NCBI GenBank assembly: GCA_963823105.1
Contig: CAWGKC010000001.1
Coordinates: 434,001 to 498,000 of the forward strand
Direction: 5' to 3'
DNA length: 64,000 nucleotides
Origin: JAJYKC01 sp963823105
GTDB lineage: Bacteria; Acidobacteriota; Terriglobia; Bryobacterales; Bryobacteraceae
Below, in pieces: positions 8,765-17,078 of the stretch (position 1 is its first letter; the number at the start of each line of letters is the position of its first letter). The notes beneath the pieces are model-generated. The model ran no database searches. It was given only the letters and a program-made list of their open reading frames with translations, and was not told the DNA's origin. The translations under genes and the position numbers were made by a program.

Positions 8765-8869
8765 TAGCGATTACTCCTTCAAAACAACCATGATACGCGA
8801 ATGGGCGGTGGGGGGACGGAATTCGGGATTCGGGAACGCCCTTGGGATGGCGCGATGCCCGCCACGCCT

Positions 8870-8899
8870 TTGGCGTCCTGTCAAGTACCGCTTTATGAT
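8870..8899 (+). promoter_or_regulatory. candidate sigma70 promoter for the RHH/PIN module
   Basis: TTGGCG (8870-8875) and TATGAT (8894-8899) are 18 bp apart, about 43 nt upstream of the antitoxin GTG. An AT-rich leader and an AAGAGGAGAGAG ribosome-binding site follow. Predicted by eye only. Confidence 0.4.
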
Positions 8900-8941
8900 G
8901 TGTGCGGATAGATGGATATATGATTATAAGAGGAGAGAGCC

Positions 8942-9214
8942 GTGTCCGAGCCTGAAACCATTCGTCTAACGATTAGCTGGTCCAAGGAAGCCGATTTTGC
9001 CCTGCGCTCTTTTCTGGGCGGTCAGGGTATGAAAAAGGGCGATATTTCGAAATTCATCGAGGAAGCCGTCCGCTGGCGGATCTTTCATCAGACGGTCCGC
9101 GAGGCCCGCGAGGCTTTCGCCGACGTTTCCCCGGAGAAACTCCAAAAGATGATTGACGAGGCCGTCGAAGACGTCCGGGCAAAGCGCTACCGAAAGCGCG
9201 CCCAACGGTCGTGA
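8942..9214 (+). CDS. ribbon-helix-helix type antitoxin
   Basis: 90 residues from a GTG placed 6-8 nt after AAGAGGAGAG. The N-terminal strand IRLTISWSKEADFALRSFLG, followed by GDISKFIEEAVRWRIF, matches small RHH-like DNA-binding antitoxins seen upstream of PIN toxins (XACb0070-type). The tail is basic (RAKRYRKRAQRS). Its stop overlaps the start of the PIN toxin. Unlike flanking DNA, the + strand of this pair is C-rich, which suggests recent arrival. Confidence 0.75.
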   Translation: MSEPETIRLTISWSKEADFALRSFLGGQGMKKGDISKFIEEAVRWRIFHQTVREAREAFADVSPEKLQKMIDEAVEDVRAKRYRKRAQRS

Positions 9215-9636
9215 TGCGTCTCATCCTGGACACCAACATCTTGCTCTCGGGAATGCTGTCTGCTCTCGGCCCGCCGGCCAAGCTGCTGGACGCTTGGGAG
9301 CGGAAGGCGTTCACGCTCGTCGCCTCCGAAGCGCTCATCGTGGAACTCCGCGAGGTCGCCGGCCGGCCGTTTTTCATGGCGAGACTTCGCGCCAGCGCCG
9401 CCGAACTGCTCGCCGCGGGCCTTCGCGACTTCTCTTTTTTTTGCCGGGACCCGCCGTCCGGCCCCGTCGCGCCGGACCCCAAGGACAGTTACCTGCTCGC
9501 GATGGCTGAAGCTAGCGAGGCCGAGTTCCTCGTGACCGGCGACAAGGAACTCCTCCGCCTCAAACGTCACAAGACCACGCGAATTATTACTGCCGCCGCG
9601 ATGATCGAAGTACTGAAGGCCCAGGGCGGCAAATAA
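9214..9636 (+). CDS. PIN-domain toxin (PIN_3 type)
   Basis: 140 residues. The PIN acidic residues are present: Asp in LILDTNILLSG, Glu in LIVELREVAG, and Asp in DPKDSYLLA and VTGDKELL, so a Mg-dependent RNase is likely intact. The length matches the family of putative toxin components often called TIGR00305-like. The ATG at 9214 overlaps the antitoxin stop (TGATG); a GTG three bases upstream is an alternative. It forms a two-gene type II TA module with the RHH antitoxin. Confidence 0.85.
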   Translation: MRLILDTNILLSGMLSALGPPAKLLDAWERKAFTLVASEALIVELREVAGRPFFMARLRASAAELLAAGLRDFSFFCRDPPSGPVAPDPKDSYLLAMAEASEAEFLVTGDKELLRLKRHKTTRIITAAAMIEVLKAQGGK

Positions 9637-9731
9637 CGGAAGTTCACTGCAACGTGGGTCGGTATCATCCTCCGCGTTGCCTATGCTCGTCAACTGGGCG
9701 AGCCGCCCGACAGGTGTCGCTTTTCCGACGA

Positions 9732-10064
9732 TTACTCAAAGATCGGCGCAAGCTTTGCCAGTACCTCGTCCATGATCGGGGCCGGAACGCTTTCCAGTTT
9801 CCTGCCATGGCGCGCAGCGAGATCTAGGGCGCGAGGTTGGTCGCAGCGGACAACGCCCGTCGTTTTGGTTCCGGCAGCGGTCAGCGGCACGGCAAAGCCG
9901 GCCATCCGCGCGAAATTCCCGCCGCTGGTTATCGGGAGGACTACGGGCACTTTCGTCACCCGGTTGAACGCTTCCGGCGAGACGATCAGGACCGGACGGT
10001 GGCCCTTTTGCTCGTGTACTTGCGATGGGTCGAGCCCGACGAGCCAGAATTCGCCGCGCTTCAT
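9732..10064 (-). CDS. mazF: MazF/PemK-family endoribonuclease toxin
   Basis: 110 residues with the MazF fold signature: MKRGEFWLVGLDPSQVHEQKGHRPVLIVS at the start, VVLPITS in the middle, and VVRCDQPRALDLAARHG with the conserved R-x-DQ segment used in RNA cleavage. Such toxins cut mRNA at short motifs. Its ATG overlaps the antitoxin stop (ATGA), giving a coupled operon read on the minus strand. Full length and apparently functional. Confidence 0.9.
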   Translation of the reverse strand: MKRGEFWLVGLDPSQVHEQKGHRPVLIVSPEAFNRVTKVPVVLPITSGGNFARMAGFAVPLTAAGTKTTGVVRCDQPRALDLAARHGRKLESVPAPIMDEVLAKLAPIFE

Positions 10065-10321
10065 CAGACGATCTCGCGGCCCACCGGCTTGTCATCGAGC
10101 CATTCGCGCTCTTCCTTGCTACGCCGAGCCTTGGGACTGTATTGAGCGAGCAGCTCGTCCAAGGTATAGCGCGGACGGCGCAGCGGCTCCACGATCAGCC
10201 GTCCGCTTTGGACCGCGATGCCAACTTTGGCTCCCGGCCGCAAGTGTAGGACATCGAGCAGAGCGGGCGGGACGGAGAGCATGATCGAGCCGCCGACCTT
10301 GCGCAGATTGGTTGTGTACAT
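10064..10321 (-). CDS. mazE: MazE/PemI-like AbrB-fold antitoxin
   Basis: 85 residues from the ATG at 10321, which follows AAAGAGG. The N-terminal half (TTNLRKVGGSIMLSVPPALLDVLHLRPGAKV) is a swapped-hairpin AbrB DNA-binding domain; the C-terminal half is charged and flexible (YTLDELLAQYSPK), the toxin-neutralising part. The upstream in-frame extension in the longest frame lacks homology and was dropped. First gene of the mazEF operon and likely its own repressor. Confidence 0.88.
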   Translation of the reverse strand: MYTTNLRKVGGSIMLSVPPALLDVLHLRPGAKVGIAVQSGRLIVEPLRRPRYTLDELLAQYSPKARRSKEEREWLDDKPVGREIV

Positions 10322-10450
10322 GGGTATCCTCTTTAGTGGCGGCAAGATAGTAAATTGTACAACCGCTCCCTCACGGTCGCGGCTCGGTAGCCTCTTCCGA
10401 GGTTGCACTCGATCGTACACATTATCGTTTCGCGAGCCCGCGCGGCGGGG

Positions 10451-10891
10451 TTATTTGGCGAGGTTGATGGTGCCGCGGCAGGCGCGGGCTCCGCAAGCGC
10501 AGAGGACCTTTTCGTCCTTCTTGGGGAAGTGGTAGTCGATGGTGAGTTCTTCGCCTTTGCGGATGGGGCGGAGGGTGAAATAGAGGATGTGGCCTTTGAC
10601 GACGCGGGCGACGACGTTGGGTTCGCAGCAGTGGTTGATGAACTGGGCGCCGCTGCCGTTGACGGAGCCATCGATGGACCAATAGTTATCGAGGGTGAAG
10701 ATGTAGTTGAGCGGGCGCTCGCAGCGGATTTTGGTTTCTTTGCGGGAGATGCGTTCGCCGGTGTACTCGATGATCTTGCGCCGGGCGGGGATGTTCTCGG
10801 CGGCGAAGACGCCCCAGCGGTGGATTTTCGAGCGCTTGAGGACGAGGCGGAACTGGGCGAGAGTGGGGTCGATGCGTGGGGATTCGCTCAT
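10451..10891 (-). CDS. SET-domain protein-lysine methyltransferase
   Basis: 146 residues with a compact, eukaryote-like SET domain: HRWGVFAAENIPARRKIIEYTGE, the pseudoknot motif FINHCCEPN with its NHxxxPN core, GEELTIDYHF, and a post-SET zinc cluster CACGARACRG. Such enzymes transfer methyl groups from SAM to lysines. Start is 6 bp after the mdh stop on the same strand, so the two form an operon. All core motifs are present, so it is probably active. Targets are unknown; histone-like or ribosomal proteins are possible. Confidence 0.9.
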   Translation of the reverse strand: MSESPRIDPTLAQFRLVLKRSKIHRWGVFAAENIPARRKIIEYTGERISRKETKIRCERPLNYIFTLDNYWSIDGSVNGSGAQFINHCCEPNVVARVVKGHILYFTLRPIRKGEELTIDYHFPKKDEKVLCACGARACRGTINLAK

Positions 10892-10897
10892 GGCGGC

Positions 10898-11836
10898 TCA
10901 GTTGCCGCTCTTTTGTTGGAGGATGCCGATCAATTCCTGGACGGCGGCGGCGCTTTTTTGGAGGGCGGCGGATTCGTCGGGCTCCAGGCGAAGCTCGTAG
11001 ATTTTCTCGATGCCCTTGGCGCCGAGTTTGACGGGCACGCCGACGAAGACTCCGTTCAAGCCGTACTCGCCTTCGAGGTATGCGGCGCAGGGGAGAACCT
11101 TTTTCTGGTCCTTAAGAATGGACTCGACCATCTCGATGGCGGCGGCGGCGGGGGCGTAATAGGCGCTGCCGGTTTTGAGATATTTGACGATCTCGGCGCC
11201 GCCGTTGCGGGCGCGGTTGACGAGGCGTTCGAGAGTGGCGGCGTCGAGGAGTTCGGTTAACGGGATGCCGGAGACGCTGCTGAGGCGGACGAGGGGGACC
11301 ATGGTGTCGCCGTGGCCGCCGAGCACCATGGCGGTGACATTGGCCATGGCGACGTCGAGCTCTTCGGCGATGAAGGCGCGGAAGCGGGCGGTGTCGAGCA
11401 CGCCGGCCATGCCGATGACGCGATGGCGGGGGAAGCCGGAGATTTTGAGAGCGGTCCAGCACATGGCGTCGAGAGGATTGGTGACGAGGACGAGGATGGA
11501 ATCGGGGGAGTGCTTGGCCACCTGGGCGGTGACGGAGCCGACGACATCGTAGTTGGCCAGCAGCAGATCGTCGCGGCTCATACCGGGCTTGCGGGCGAGG
11601 CCGGCGGTGATGACCACGACATCGGAATTGGCGGTGGGGGCGTAGTCGTTGCAGCCGGTGACCTTGACTTCATAGCCTTCGACGGGGCCGGACTCGAGAA
11701 GGTCGAGCGCTTTGCCTTGGGGGACGCCGTCCATGACATCGACGAGAACGACATCGGCGAGGGCTTTACCGGCAAGGCGCAGGGCGCATGTGGCGCCGAC
11801 GTTGCCGGCGCCAACCACGGTTACTTTTTTTCGCAT
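10898..11836 (-). CDS. mdh: malate dehydrogenase (LDH-like type)
   Basis: 312 residues from the internal Met (MRKKVTVVGAG), because residues before it lack homology. NAD motif GAGNVGA at 9-15, Asp33 selecting NAD over NADP, substrate arginines in LARKPGMSRDD (Arg82, Arg88) and Arg151, and catalytic Asp148/His175 (LGGHGDTMVP). Oxidises malate to oxaloacetate in the TCA cycle. Arg at the 82 position supports malate rather than lactate. First gene of an operon with the SET methyltransferase. Confidence 0.95.
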   Translation of the reverse strand: MRKKVTVVGAGNVGATCALRLAGKALADVVLVDVMDGVPQGKALDLLESGPVEGYEVKVTGCNDYAPTANSDVVVITAGLARKPGMSRDDLLLANYDVVGSVTAQVAKHSPDSILVLVTNPLDAMCWTALKISGFPRHRVIGMAGVLDTARFRAFIAEELDVAMANVTAMVLGGHGDTMVPLVRLSSVSGIPLTELLDAATLERLVNRARNGGAEIVKYLKTGSAYYAPAAAAIEMVESILKDQKKVLPCAAYLEGEYGLNGVFVGVPVKLGAKGIEKIYELRLEPDESAALQKSAAAVQELIGILQQKSGN

Positions 11837-11935
11837 AGAATCTCCAAGGTAGGACAGGGGGCGAGGGGGAGTCAAGCAGAGTGGGCGGATAACGATTGCA
11901 AGCGGCCGAGCGGCTTAAGGGATCACAACGCTGAG

Positions 11936-12358
11936 TTAGGGAGACACCGTGAAGTCGCTGGCGTTGAATGTGTAGATCCGCTGAACGCCATTGGCCTGCA
12001 TGGTCGCGACGATTTGCAGGTCGAATACGTCTCGGCCCGTGACGGGGTGACGCTGCAACAGCCTCATCCATCCGGTGACGGCACTGGACGGAGTGGGCAA
12101 CATATGGAGACCGGGAAGAGCCAACAGCGCCGAAATAATCCGCAGCGCTTCCGCTGGGGAAGATGGGATGGCAACCCGGCGTGGGTTGGTTATAACCGAA
12201 TAAAATTCGCAAAGGATCTGGGAGGTTACGTAGAGAGTTGTCGAGGGCCCGCGCGCCGCTTCGAGCAAGGCGCGCGAAACCGAATGCCGCGCGGCGTCTG
12301 CGTTGAGGGCATAAGCAAGAACGTTCGCATCGACTACTCCCGGCTCAATGGACATCAT
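11936..12358 (-). CDS. VapC-type PIN-domain toxin
   Basis: 140 residues with the PIN acidic set: Asp in GVVDANVLAYAL, Glu in ILCEFYSVI, Asp in GRDVFDLQIVATM and a final Asp in FNASDF. A Mg-dependent endoribonuclease, probably active. It overlaps its antitoxin by 14 nt. The tandem ATG pair at the start leaves a one-codon ambiguity. Confidence 0.88.
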   Translation of the reverse strand: MMSIEPGVVDANVLAYALNADAARHSVSRALLEAARGPSTTLYVTSQILCEFYSVITNPRRVAIPSSPAEALRIISALLALPGLHMLPTPSSAVTGWMRLLQRHPVTGRDVFDLQIVATMQANGVQRIYTFNASDFTVSP

Positions 12359-12560
12359 TGTAAATGTCCCGCCGGTGCAGCGCGCCCATCGCTCCGAGAT
12401 GCAAAACGGGGAGTTCGGGGATTACGCCCGAGTTGGGGACCGGGGCTGCGGCCCCTCGTTCACTCATGAGCCGTTTAAGTAGAGCGTCCACGGAAATACC
12501 TTGCTTCCGGGCTTCTTCAGTGAGGCGGGTTTCGGTTTCACTGGAAATTTCGATACTCAT
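12345..12560 (-). CDS. VapB-like antitoxin
   Basis: 71 residues. The N-terminal part SIEISSETETRLTEEARKQGISVDALLKRLM is a ribbon-helix-helix segment; the C-terminal part, HLGAMGALHRRDIYNDVH, resembles the toxin-binding tails of antitoxins paired with VapC. It is the first gene of a minus-strand TA operon whose toxin overlaps its 3' end, between mdh and the MaoC operon. Confidence 0.75.
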   Translation of the reverse strand: MSIEISSETETRLTEEARKQGISVDALLKRLMSERGAAAPVPNSGVIPELPVLHLGAMGALHRRDIYNDVH

Positions 12561-12693
12561 GGCGGGACTTCTGTTTTCAGGTTACCCTGACGGCAGGCGC
12601 TACGCCGGGTTCGCGGCTCAGCGAGACGGCTCGCGTGCAAAGCGGTTTTTTGACGGCGGAATGGTGAGCGCGGCTTGTGGGAGGGAGCGGGCG

Positions 12694-13137
12694 ATGAGTC
12701 TTTATTTCGAGGATTTCGCGGTGGGGCGGGAGAGCGGGTCGCGGGGGCGGACGATTACCGAGGCCGATGTGGTGAATTTCGCCGGGTTATCGGGGGATTT
12801 TGTCGAGCTGCATGTCAATGAGGAGTATGCGAAGGCGAGTCCGTTTGGAAGGCGGATCGCGCATGGGGCGCTGGTGTTTAGCGTGGCGACGGGGTTGATG
12901 ACGCAGATGGGGGAGATCAACGACACGGTGATCGCGTTTTATGGGATCGACAAGCTGCGGTTTACGAAGCCGGTGTTTATCGGGGATACGATTCACGTGA
13001 CGAAGAAGGTGACGGCGGCGGAGGGGAAGGGGGTGGGGCGAGGGCTGGTGACGTTCGATACGACGGTGTGGAACCAGCGCGGGGAGGCGGTGTTGGTGTA
13101 TTCGGACAAGCTGATGTTGAAAGCGCGCGGGAGCTGA
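12694..13137 (+). CDS. MaoC-like hot-dog hydratase/dehydratase
   Basis: 147 residues from the ATG after GGGAGCGGGCG. Hydratase-2-like catalytic patch GLSGDFVELHVNEEYA with Asp35 and His40 (the usual Asn is replaced), then GRRIAHGALVFSVATGL. Members hydrate 2-enoyl-CoA or act on beta-hydroxyacyl-CoA. It begins an operon with an acyl-CoA racemase-like enzyme, an acyl-CoA ligase and a flavin-binding protein, pointing to degradation of a branched or aromatic acid through CoA thioesters (inference). Confidence 0.85.
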   Translation: MSLYFEDFAVGRESGSRGRTITEADVVNFAGLSGDFVELHVNEEYAKASPFGRRIAHGALVFSVATGLMTQMGEINDTVIAFYGIDKLRFTKPVFIGDTIHVTKKVTAAEGKGVGRGLVTFDTTVWNQRGEAVLVYSDKLMLKARGS

Positions 13138-13145
13138 GGGGCGAG

Positions 13146-14198
13146 GTGGGGACGCTCGACGGGATTGTGGTGCTGGACCTGACGCGGCTGTTGCCGGGGG
13201 CGGCGGCGACGCAGGCGCTGCTGCGGGAGGGCGCGGAGGTGATCAAGATCGAGCGGCCGGGCGAGGGGGATTATGCGCGGACGCTGAGTCCGGAAGTGTT
13301 TGCGCGGACGAACGCGGGGAAGAAGAGCGTGGCGCTCGATTTGAAGCGGGAGGGTGGGAGACGCGCGCTGATTCGTTTGACGCGGGGCGCGGATGTGTTG
13401 ATTGAGAGCTTCCGGCCGGGGGCGATGGAGAGGTTGGGGCTGGGTTATGAGGCATTGGCCACGGAGAACGCCGGGCTGATTTACGCTAGCCTCAGCGGCT
13501 ATGGGCAGACGGGCGAGTATGCGGGGATGGCGGGGCACGACATCAACTACATCGCGATGGGCGGGCTGCTGGGGTTGAACGCGGAGGAGGGGAATCGGCC
13601 GGCGATTCCGGGGGCGCAGATCGCCGATTTGGCGGGCGGGGCGATGCGGGCGGTGATGAAGATCGCGCTGGCATTGTTCGAGCGGGCGCGGACGGGGCGA
13701 GGGGCTTGGGTGGATGTGGCGATGACGGAGGGGGTGCGGGAGCTGTTGGAGATTCCGGTGGCGGAGTGGCGGGAGCGGGGGAGCATGAAGGGAATGTTGA
13801 GCGGGCGGTATGCTTGCTACAACGTTTATGCGGCGAAGGATGGGCGATGGCTGGCGGTGGGGGCGCTGGAGGGGAAGTTCTGGAGGGAACTGTGCGCGAG
13901 GGTGGGATGTCCGGAGTTGGCGGAGGCGCAATACGACGATGCGCGGCAGGTGGGGGCGAAGGCGCGGCTGCGGGAGGTGTTTGCGACGCGGGATGCGGAA
14001 GAGTGGTTTGAGGCGCTGCGCGGATTCGATTGCTGCGTGACGCCGGTGCGGACGGTGGCGGAGGTGGCTGGGGAGATGCGGCCGGGAGAAGACGGAAGAG
14101 TTCCGGGAATTGGAGAGCACACCGAGGAGACGTTGCGGGCGGCGGGGTATTCGGAGGGGGAGTTGGCGGAGATGAGAGCGGAAGGAGCGATCGCATGA
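13146..14198 (+). CDS. CoA-transferase family III protein, alpha-methylacyl-CoA racemase-like
   Basis: 350 residues from a GTG placed after GAGGGGC, 8 bp beyond the MaoC stop. The start GIVVLDLTRLLPGAAATQ and AGKKSVALDLK are typical of the CaiB/BaiF fold. The racemase pair is visible: His131 in AGHDINY and Asp161 in IADLAGG, separated by 30 residues, as in AMACR. That favours 2-methylacyl-CoA epimerisation over CoA transfer. Its stop overlaps the ATG of the ligase gene by 4 nt. Confidence 0.85.
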   Translation: MGTLDGIVVLDLTRLLPGAAATQALLREGAEVIKIERPGEGDYARTLSPEVFARTNAGKKSVALDLKREGGRRALIRLTRGADVLIESFRPGAMERLGLGYEALATENAGLIYASLSGYGQTGEYAGMAGHDINYIAMGGLLGLNAEEGNRPAIPGAQIADLAGGAMRAVMKIALALFERARTGRGAWVDVAMTEGVRELLEIPVAEWRERGSMKGMLSGRYACYNVYAAKDGRWLAVGALEGKFWRELCARVGCPELAEAQYDDARQVGAKARLREVFATRDAEEWFEALRGFDCCVTPVRTVAEVAGEMRPGEDGRVPGIGEHTEETLRAAGYSEGELAEMRAEGAIA

Positions 14199-15701
14199 AC
14201 GTGCCGTATTGTTTGCGCCATGCCGCGAGGTTTCATGGCGACCGGATCGCGATCGAGCACGAGGGGCGGCAGGTGAGCTATCGGGAATTCGCGGGGCGGG
14301 TGGGCGGCGTCGCGGCCGCGCTGCGGAAATGGGGAGTGACGAAGAACGACCGGGTGGCGGTGTGGATGCGGAACAGCCCGGAGTATTTGGAGTTGTACTT
14401 CGCGGTGGCGCTGGCGGGAGGGGTGATCGTGCCGGTGAACACGCGCTGGAGCGAGGCGGAGATCGGGTTTGTGTTGGGCGATTCCGAGAGCCGGTTGTTG
14501 ATGGTGGACGAGGCGTTCGCGGAGAGGGCGGCGCAGGTGAAGGCGACGGTTGAGGCGGTGGAGGAGGCGCTGACTTCGAAGGCGCTGGGCGAGGGGACGG
14601 CGGACGGAGGGTTTGAGGAGCCGGGCGAGGACGACCTGGCGGGGCTGTTTTACACCAGCGGGACGACGGGCGGGCCGAAGGGGGCGATGTTGACGCACCG
14701 GAACCTGTTCGCGAATGCGATGTCGGGGCTGTCGTCGGGGGTATTTGCGGCAACGCGCTGGCTGCATGCGGCGCCGATGTTTCACCTTGCCGATGCGGGG
14801 GCGATCCATGGGCTGACGCTGATGGGAGCGTGCCATTGTTTCGTGCCCGGATTCGATGCCGAAGGGGTGATGGCGGCGATTGAGCGGCATCGAATCACGG
14901 GAATGTTGCTGGTGCCGACGATGATCAATATGCTGGTGAACGATCCGGCGTTCGGGCGTTACGATTTATCGAGTGTGACGAAGTTGTCGTATGGAGCGTC
15001 GCCGATGCCGCTGCCGCTGCTGTGCGAGGCGAGGGCGAAATTGAAGTGCGCGTTCGCTCAAGGGTACGGGTTGACGGAGGCGAGTCCGCTGCTGACGGTG
15101 TTGGCAGCGGAGGATCACCGGTTAGAGAGCGCGAAAAGGAGGGCTGGCGCCGGCGCAATCGGCGGGGAAGCCGGTGGTGGGGGTGGAGGTGAGGGTAGTG
15201 GACGAGGAGGACGGGGAAGTGGCGGCGGGCGAAGTGGGCGAGGTGATCGCGCGCGGGGCGAACATCATGAAAGGGTATTGGAAGCGGCCGGAGGCGACGG
15301 CGGAGGTGCTGCGGGGAGGGTGGCTGCATACGGGCGACTTGGGGATGTTCGACGAGGAGGGGTTTCTGTATATTCTCGACCGCAAGAAGGACATGATTAA
15401 GACGGGCGGGGAGAACGTGTATTCGCCGGAGGTGGAGGCGGCGATTCTGGGGCACGAGGCGGTGCTGGAGGCGGCGGTGATCGGGGTCGCGGACGATCGA
15501 TGGGGCGAGACGATTCGCGCGGTGGTGGTGGTGCGGGCGGGGATGGCGCTGAGCGAGGGGGAACTGATCGAGCATTGCCGGGGGCGGTTGACGCATTTTA
15601 AATGCCCGCGGTCGGCGGTGTTCACGGACGCGCTGCCGAAGGGCGGGACGGGAAAGGTGCAGAAGAACGCGCTGCGGAAGAAGTTTGGGACAGTGCGATG
15701 A
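14195..15701 (+). CDS. long-chain/aryl acyl-CoA ligase, frameshifted
   Basis: AMP-forming ligase in two frames. The first (to about 15134) holds the adenylation motif YTSGTTGGPKGAML near residue 153 and the YGLTEASP motif. The second (from about 15138) holds GYWKRPEAT, TGDLG, YILDRKKDMIKTGGENV and the catalytic-lysine tail PKGGTGKVQKN. Removing one A from the AAAA run at 15134-15137 restores a continuous protein of about 500 residues. It activates a carboxylic acid to its CoA ester for the operon. The single-base break with intact motifs either side suggests a sequencing error or a very recent mutation. Confidence 0.85.
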
Positions 15702-16135
15702 CGGAAGCGGGGCTATATTCGTTTTTGTCGGAGCGCAAGTTGGCGGTGCTGGGGAGTGTCGCCGGGGATGGGAGGCCGCAATCGGCGCTGGTGGGCATTG
15801 CGGTTACGCCGGAGTTGGAGATTGTTTTCGACACGGTGAAGAGTTCGCGCAAATATCCGAACTTGATGGCGAATCCGGCGTGCTCGTTCGCGATCGGTTG
15901 GACGGGCGAGCAGACGGTGCAGTACGAAGGCTTGGCGGAGGAATGCGGGGGAGCGGAGGGCAAGCGTTATAAGGAGGTGTATTTTCGGGCGTGGCCGGAA
16001 TGCATCGCGCATCGGAGTTGGCCGGGAATCGTTTATTTTGTCGTGAGGCCGGTGTGGATACGGTATAGCGACTTCGACAAGGCCCCGGCGCTGATAAAGG
16101 AGTTTGATTTTCGGGCTGGGGTTGAACGGCCGTGA
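15698..16135 (+). CDS. PNPOx-like split-barrel flavin/F420-binding protein
   Basis: 145 residues, ATG overlapping the ligase stop (ATGA). LYSFLSERKLAVLGSVAGDGRPQSALVGIAV and IVFDTVKSSRKYPNL are characteristic of pyridoxamine-phosphate-oxidase-like split barrels (general stress protein 26 type) that bind FMN, F420 or haem. The role is unknown; redox or detoxification within the acyl-CoA operon is possible. The last 43 codons have a 96% identical duplicate at 17472-17614, after the pyrE segment. Confidence 0.8.
   Translation: MTEAGLYSFLSERKLAVLGSVAGDGRPQSALVGIAVTPELEIVFDTVKSSRKYPNLMANPACSFAIGWTGEQTVQYEGLAEECGGAEGKRYKEVYFRAWPECIAHRSWPGIVYFVVRPVWIRYSDFDKAPALIKEFDFRAGVERP
15981..16110 (+). repeat. 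direct repeat copy A (3' end of PNPOx gene)
   Basis: Positions 15981-16079 match 17472-17570 with 4 mismatches in 99 nt at a constant offset of 1491 nt; weaker similarity continues about 30 nt further. The repeats bracket the pyrE region. Confidence 0.9.
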
Positions 16136-16469
16136 TTTTTTCGGGGCAAAAACATTTGCAATGGTTTATGTTTCCGTGCTACCGTTGTCTCAACCGCGTA
16201 GCGCGTCTTGCATCGAGCGGCGCAACATGTCGTGGGAATGAACCTTCCAGTCGGCGATGGCGAAATGCATCCTGCGATGTCGTCTCCGCTAAAATGAAGA
16301 ATCATCCACGAAATGAGTTCTAGCGAAGCAGCCGAGTGCCGAGTGCCGGACGGCGACATGGAGTCGATTTGATACCGTCTCGACCAGGATACCCCGGGCG
16401 CGGCTTCGGACGGGGGCTTTCGCTCATTCGATCGCGTTTGCGTGTTAGAGTAGGAGGTTCATTGATCCG
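16136..16469. other. intergenic stretch without a recognisable gene
   Basis: About 330 nt between the PNPOx gene and pyrE. I see no ORF with coding character, no tRNA and no strong terminator. An AGGAGG ribosome-binding site lies near its end, 12 nt before the pyrE ATG. Lower GC than neighbouring operon DNA. Confidence 0.6.
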
Positions 16470-17078
16470 ATGTCTTCGCAACCCTCCCGAGCGCAGCTCA
16501 AGAAACTGATTCTCGAACACTCTGTCAGGCACGGTGAGTTCAATCTCGCCTCAGGACTGTCAACCGGCGTGTACATCGACGGAAAATTGACTACATGCAG
16601 GGCGGACGGGACCAAACTCGTCGGGAGAGTGTTTCTTGAGAAGATTGCGGAACTCGGCTGGCGTCCGGCCGCGGTGGGCGGTTTGACGATGGGCGCCGAT
16701 CCGATCGTGATCGCGATAGCCCGCGAAAGTAACGAACCACCCTATGGTCCGATCGACGCCTTCCTTGTCAGAAAGGAGCCCAAGAAGCATGGACTCCAAA
16801 AGTTCATTGAAGGTATCGAGTCTACGCGCGACTTGCCCGTTGTAATTATCGACGACGTTTGCACCACGGGCGGCTCTACGGCCATCGCGATTCAATACGC
16901 ACGAGACGCGGGGATGAATGTGATCGGCGCGCTTTGCCTGGTCGATCGAGAGATGGGTGCGGCCTCCAAGTTGACGAAGGATTTGAATTGCCCATTTGAG
17001 GGCATCTTTACGCTCGGCGAGTTGCTTGCGGCCGAGGATCAAAGCGCTCTTGAACCCGCTTCTGCATCGGCTGCCTGA
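16470..17078 (+). CDS. pyrE: orotate phosphoribosyltransferase
   Basis: 202 residues. The PRPP-binding motif VVIIDDVCTTGGST spans 124-137, and the OPRT signature VRKEPKKHG is at 100-108. FNLASGLSTGVYIDGK and GGLTMGADPI complete the family pattern. It converts orotate and PRPP to OMP in pyrimidine synthesis. No other pyr gene is nearby. The codon choice is more balanced than in the G-rich neighbours, and the gene lies between direct repeats, so it may have been inserted here. Confidence 0.9.
   Translation: MSSQPSRAQLKKLILEHSVRHGEFNLASGLSTGVYIDGKLTTCRADGTKLVGRVFLEKIAELGWRPAAVGGLTMGADPIVIAIARESNEPPYGPIDAFLVRKEPKKHGLQKFIEGIESTRDLPVVIIDDVCTTGGSTAIAIQYARDAGMNVIGALCLVDREMGAASKLTKDLNCPFEGIFTLGELLAAEDQSALEPASASAA

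Noticed and set aside
8870..12560. Possible defence island because of clustered TA genes
   Set aside because: No restriction, CRISPR, Abi, retron or other antiphage effector genes are present among them.
12993..14753. 586-codon minus-strand frame across the MaoC/racemase/ligase genes
   Set aside because: Pro/Arg/Ser-rich antisense shadow of well-supported + strand genes, caused by high GC.
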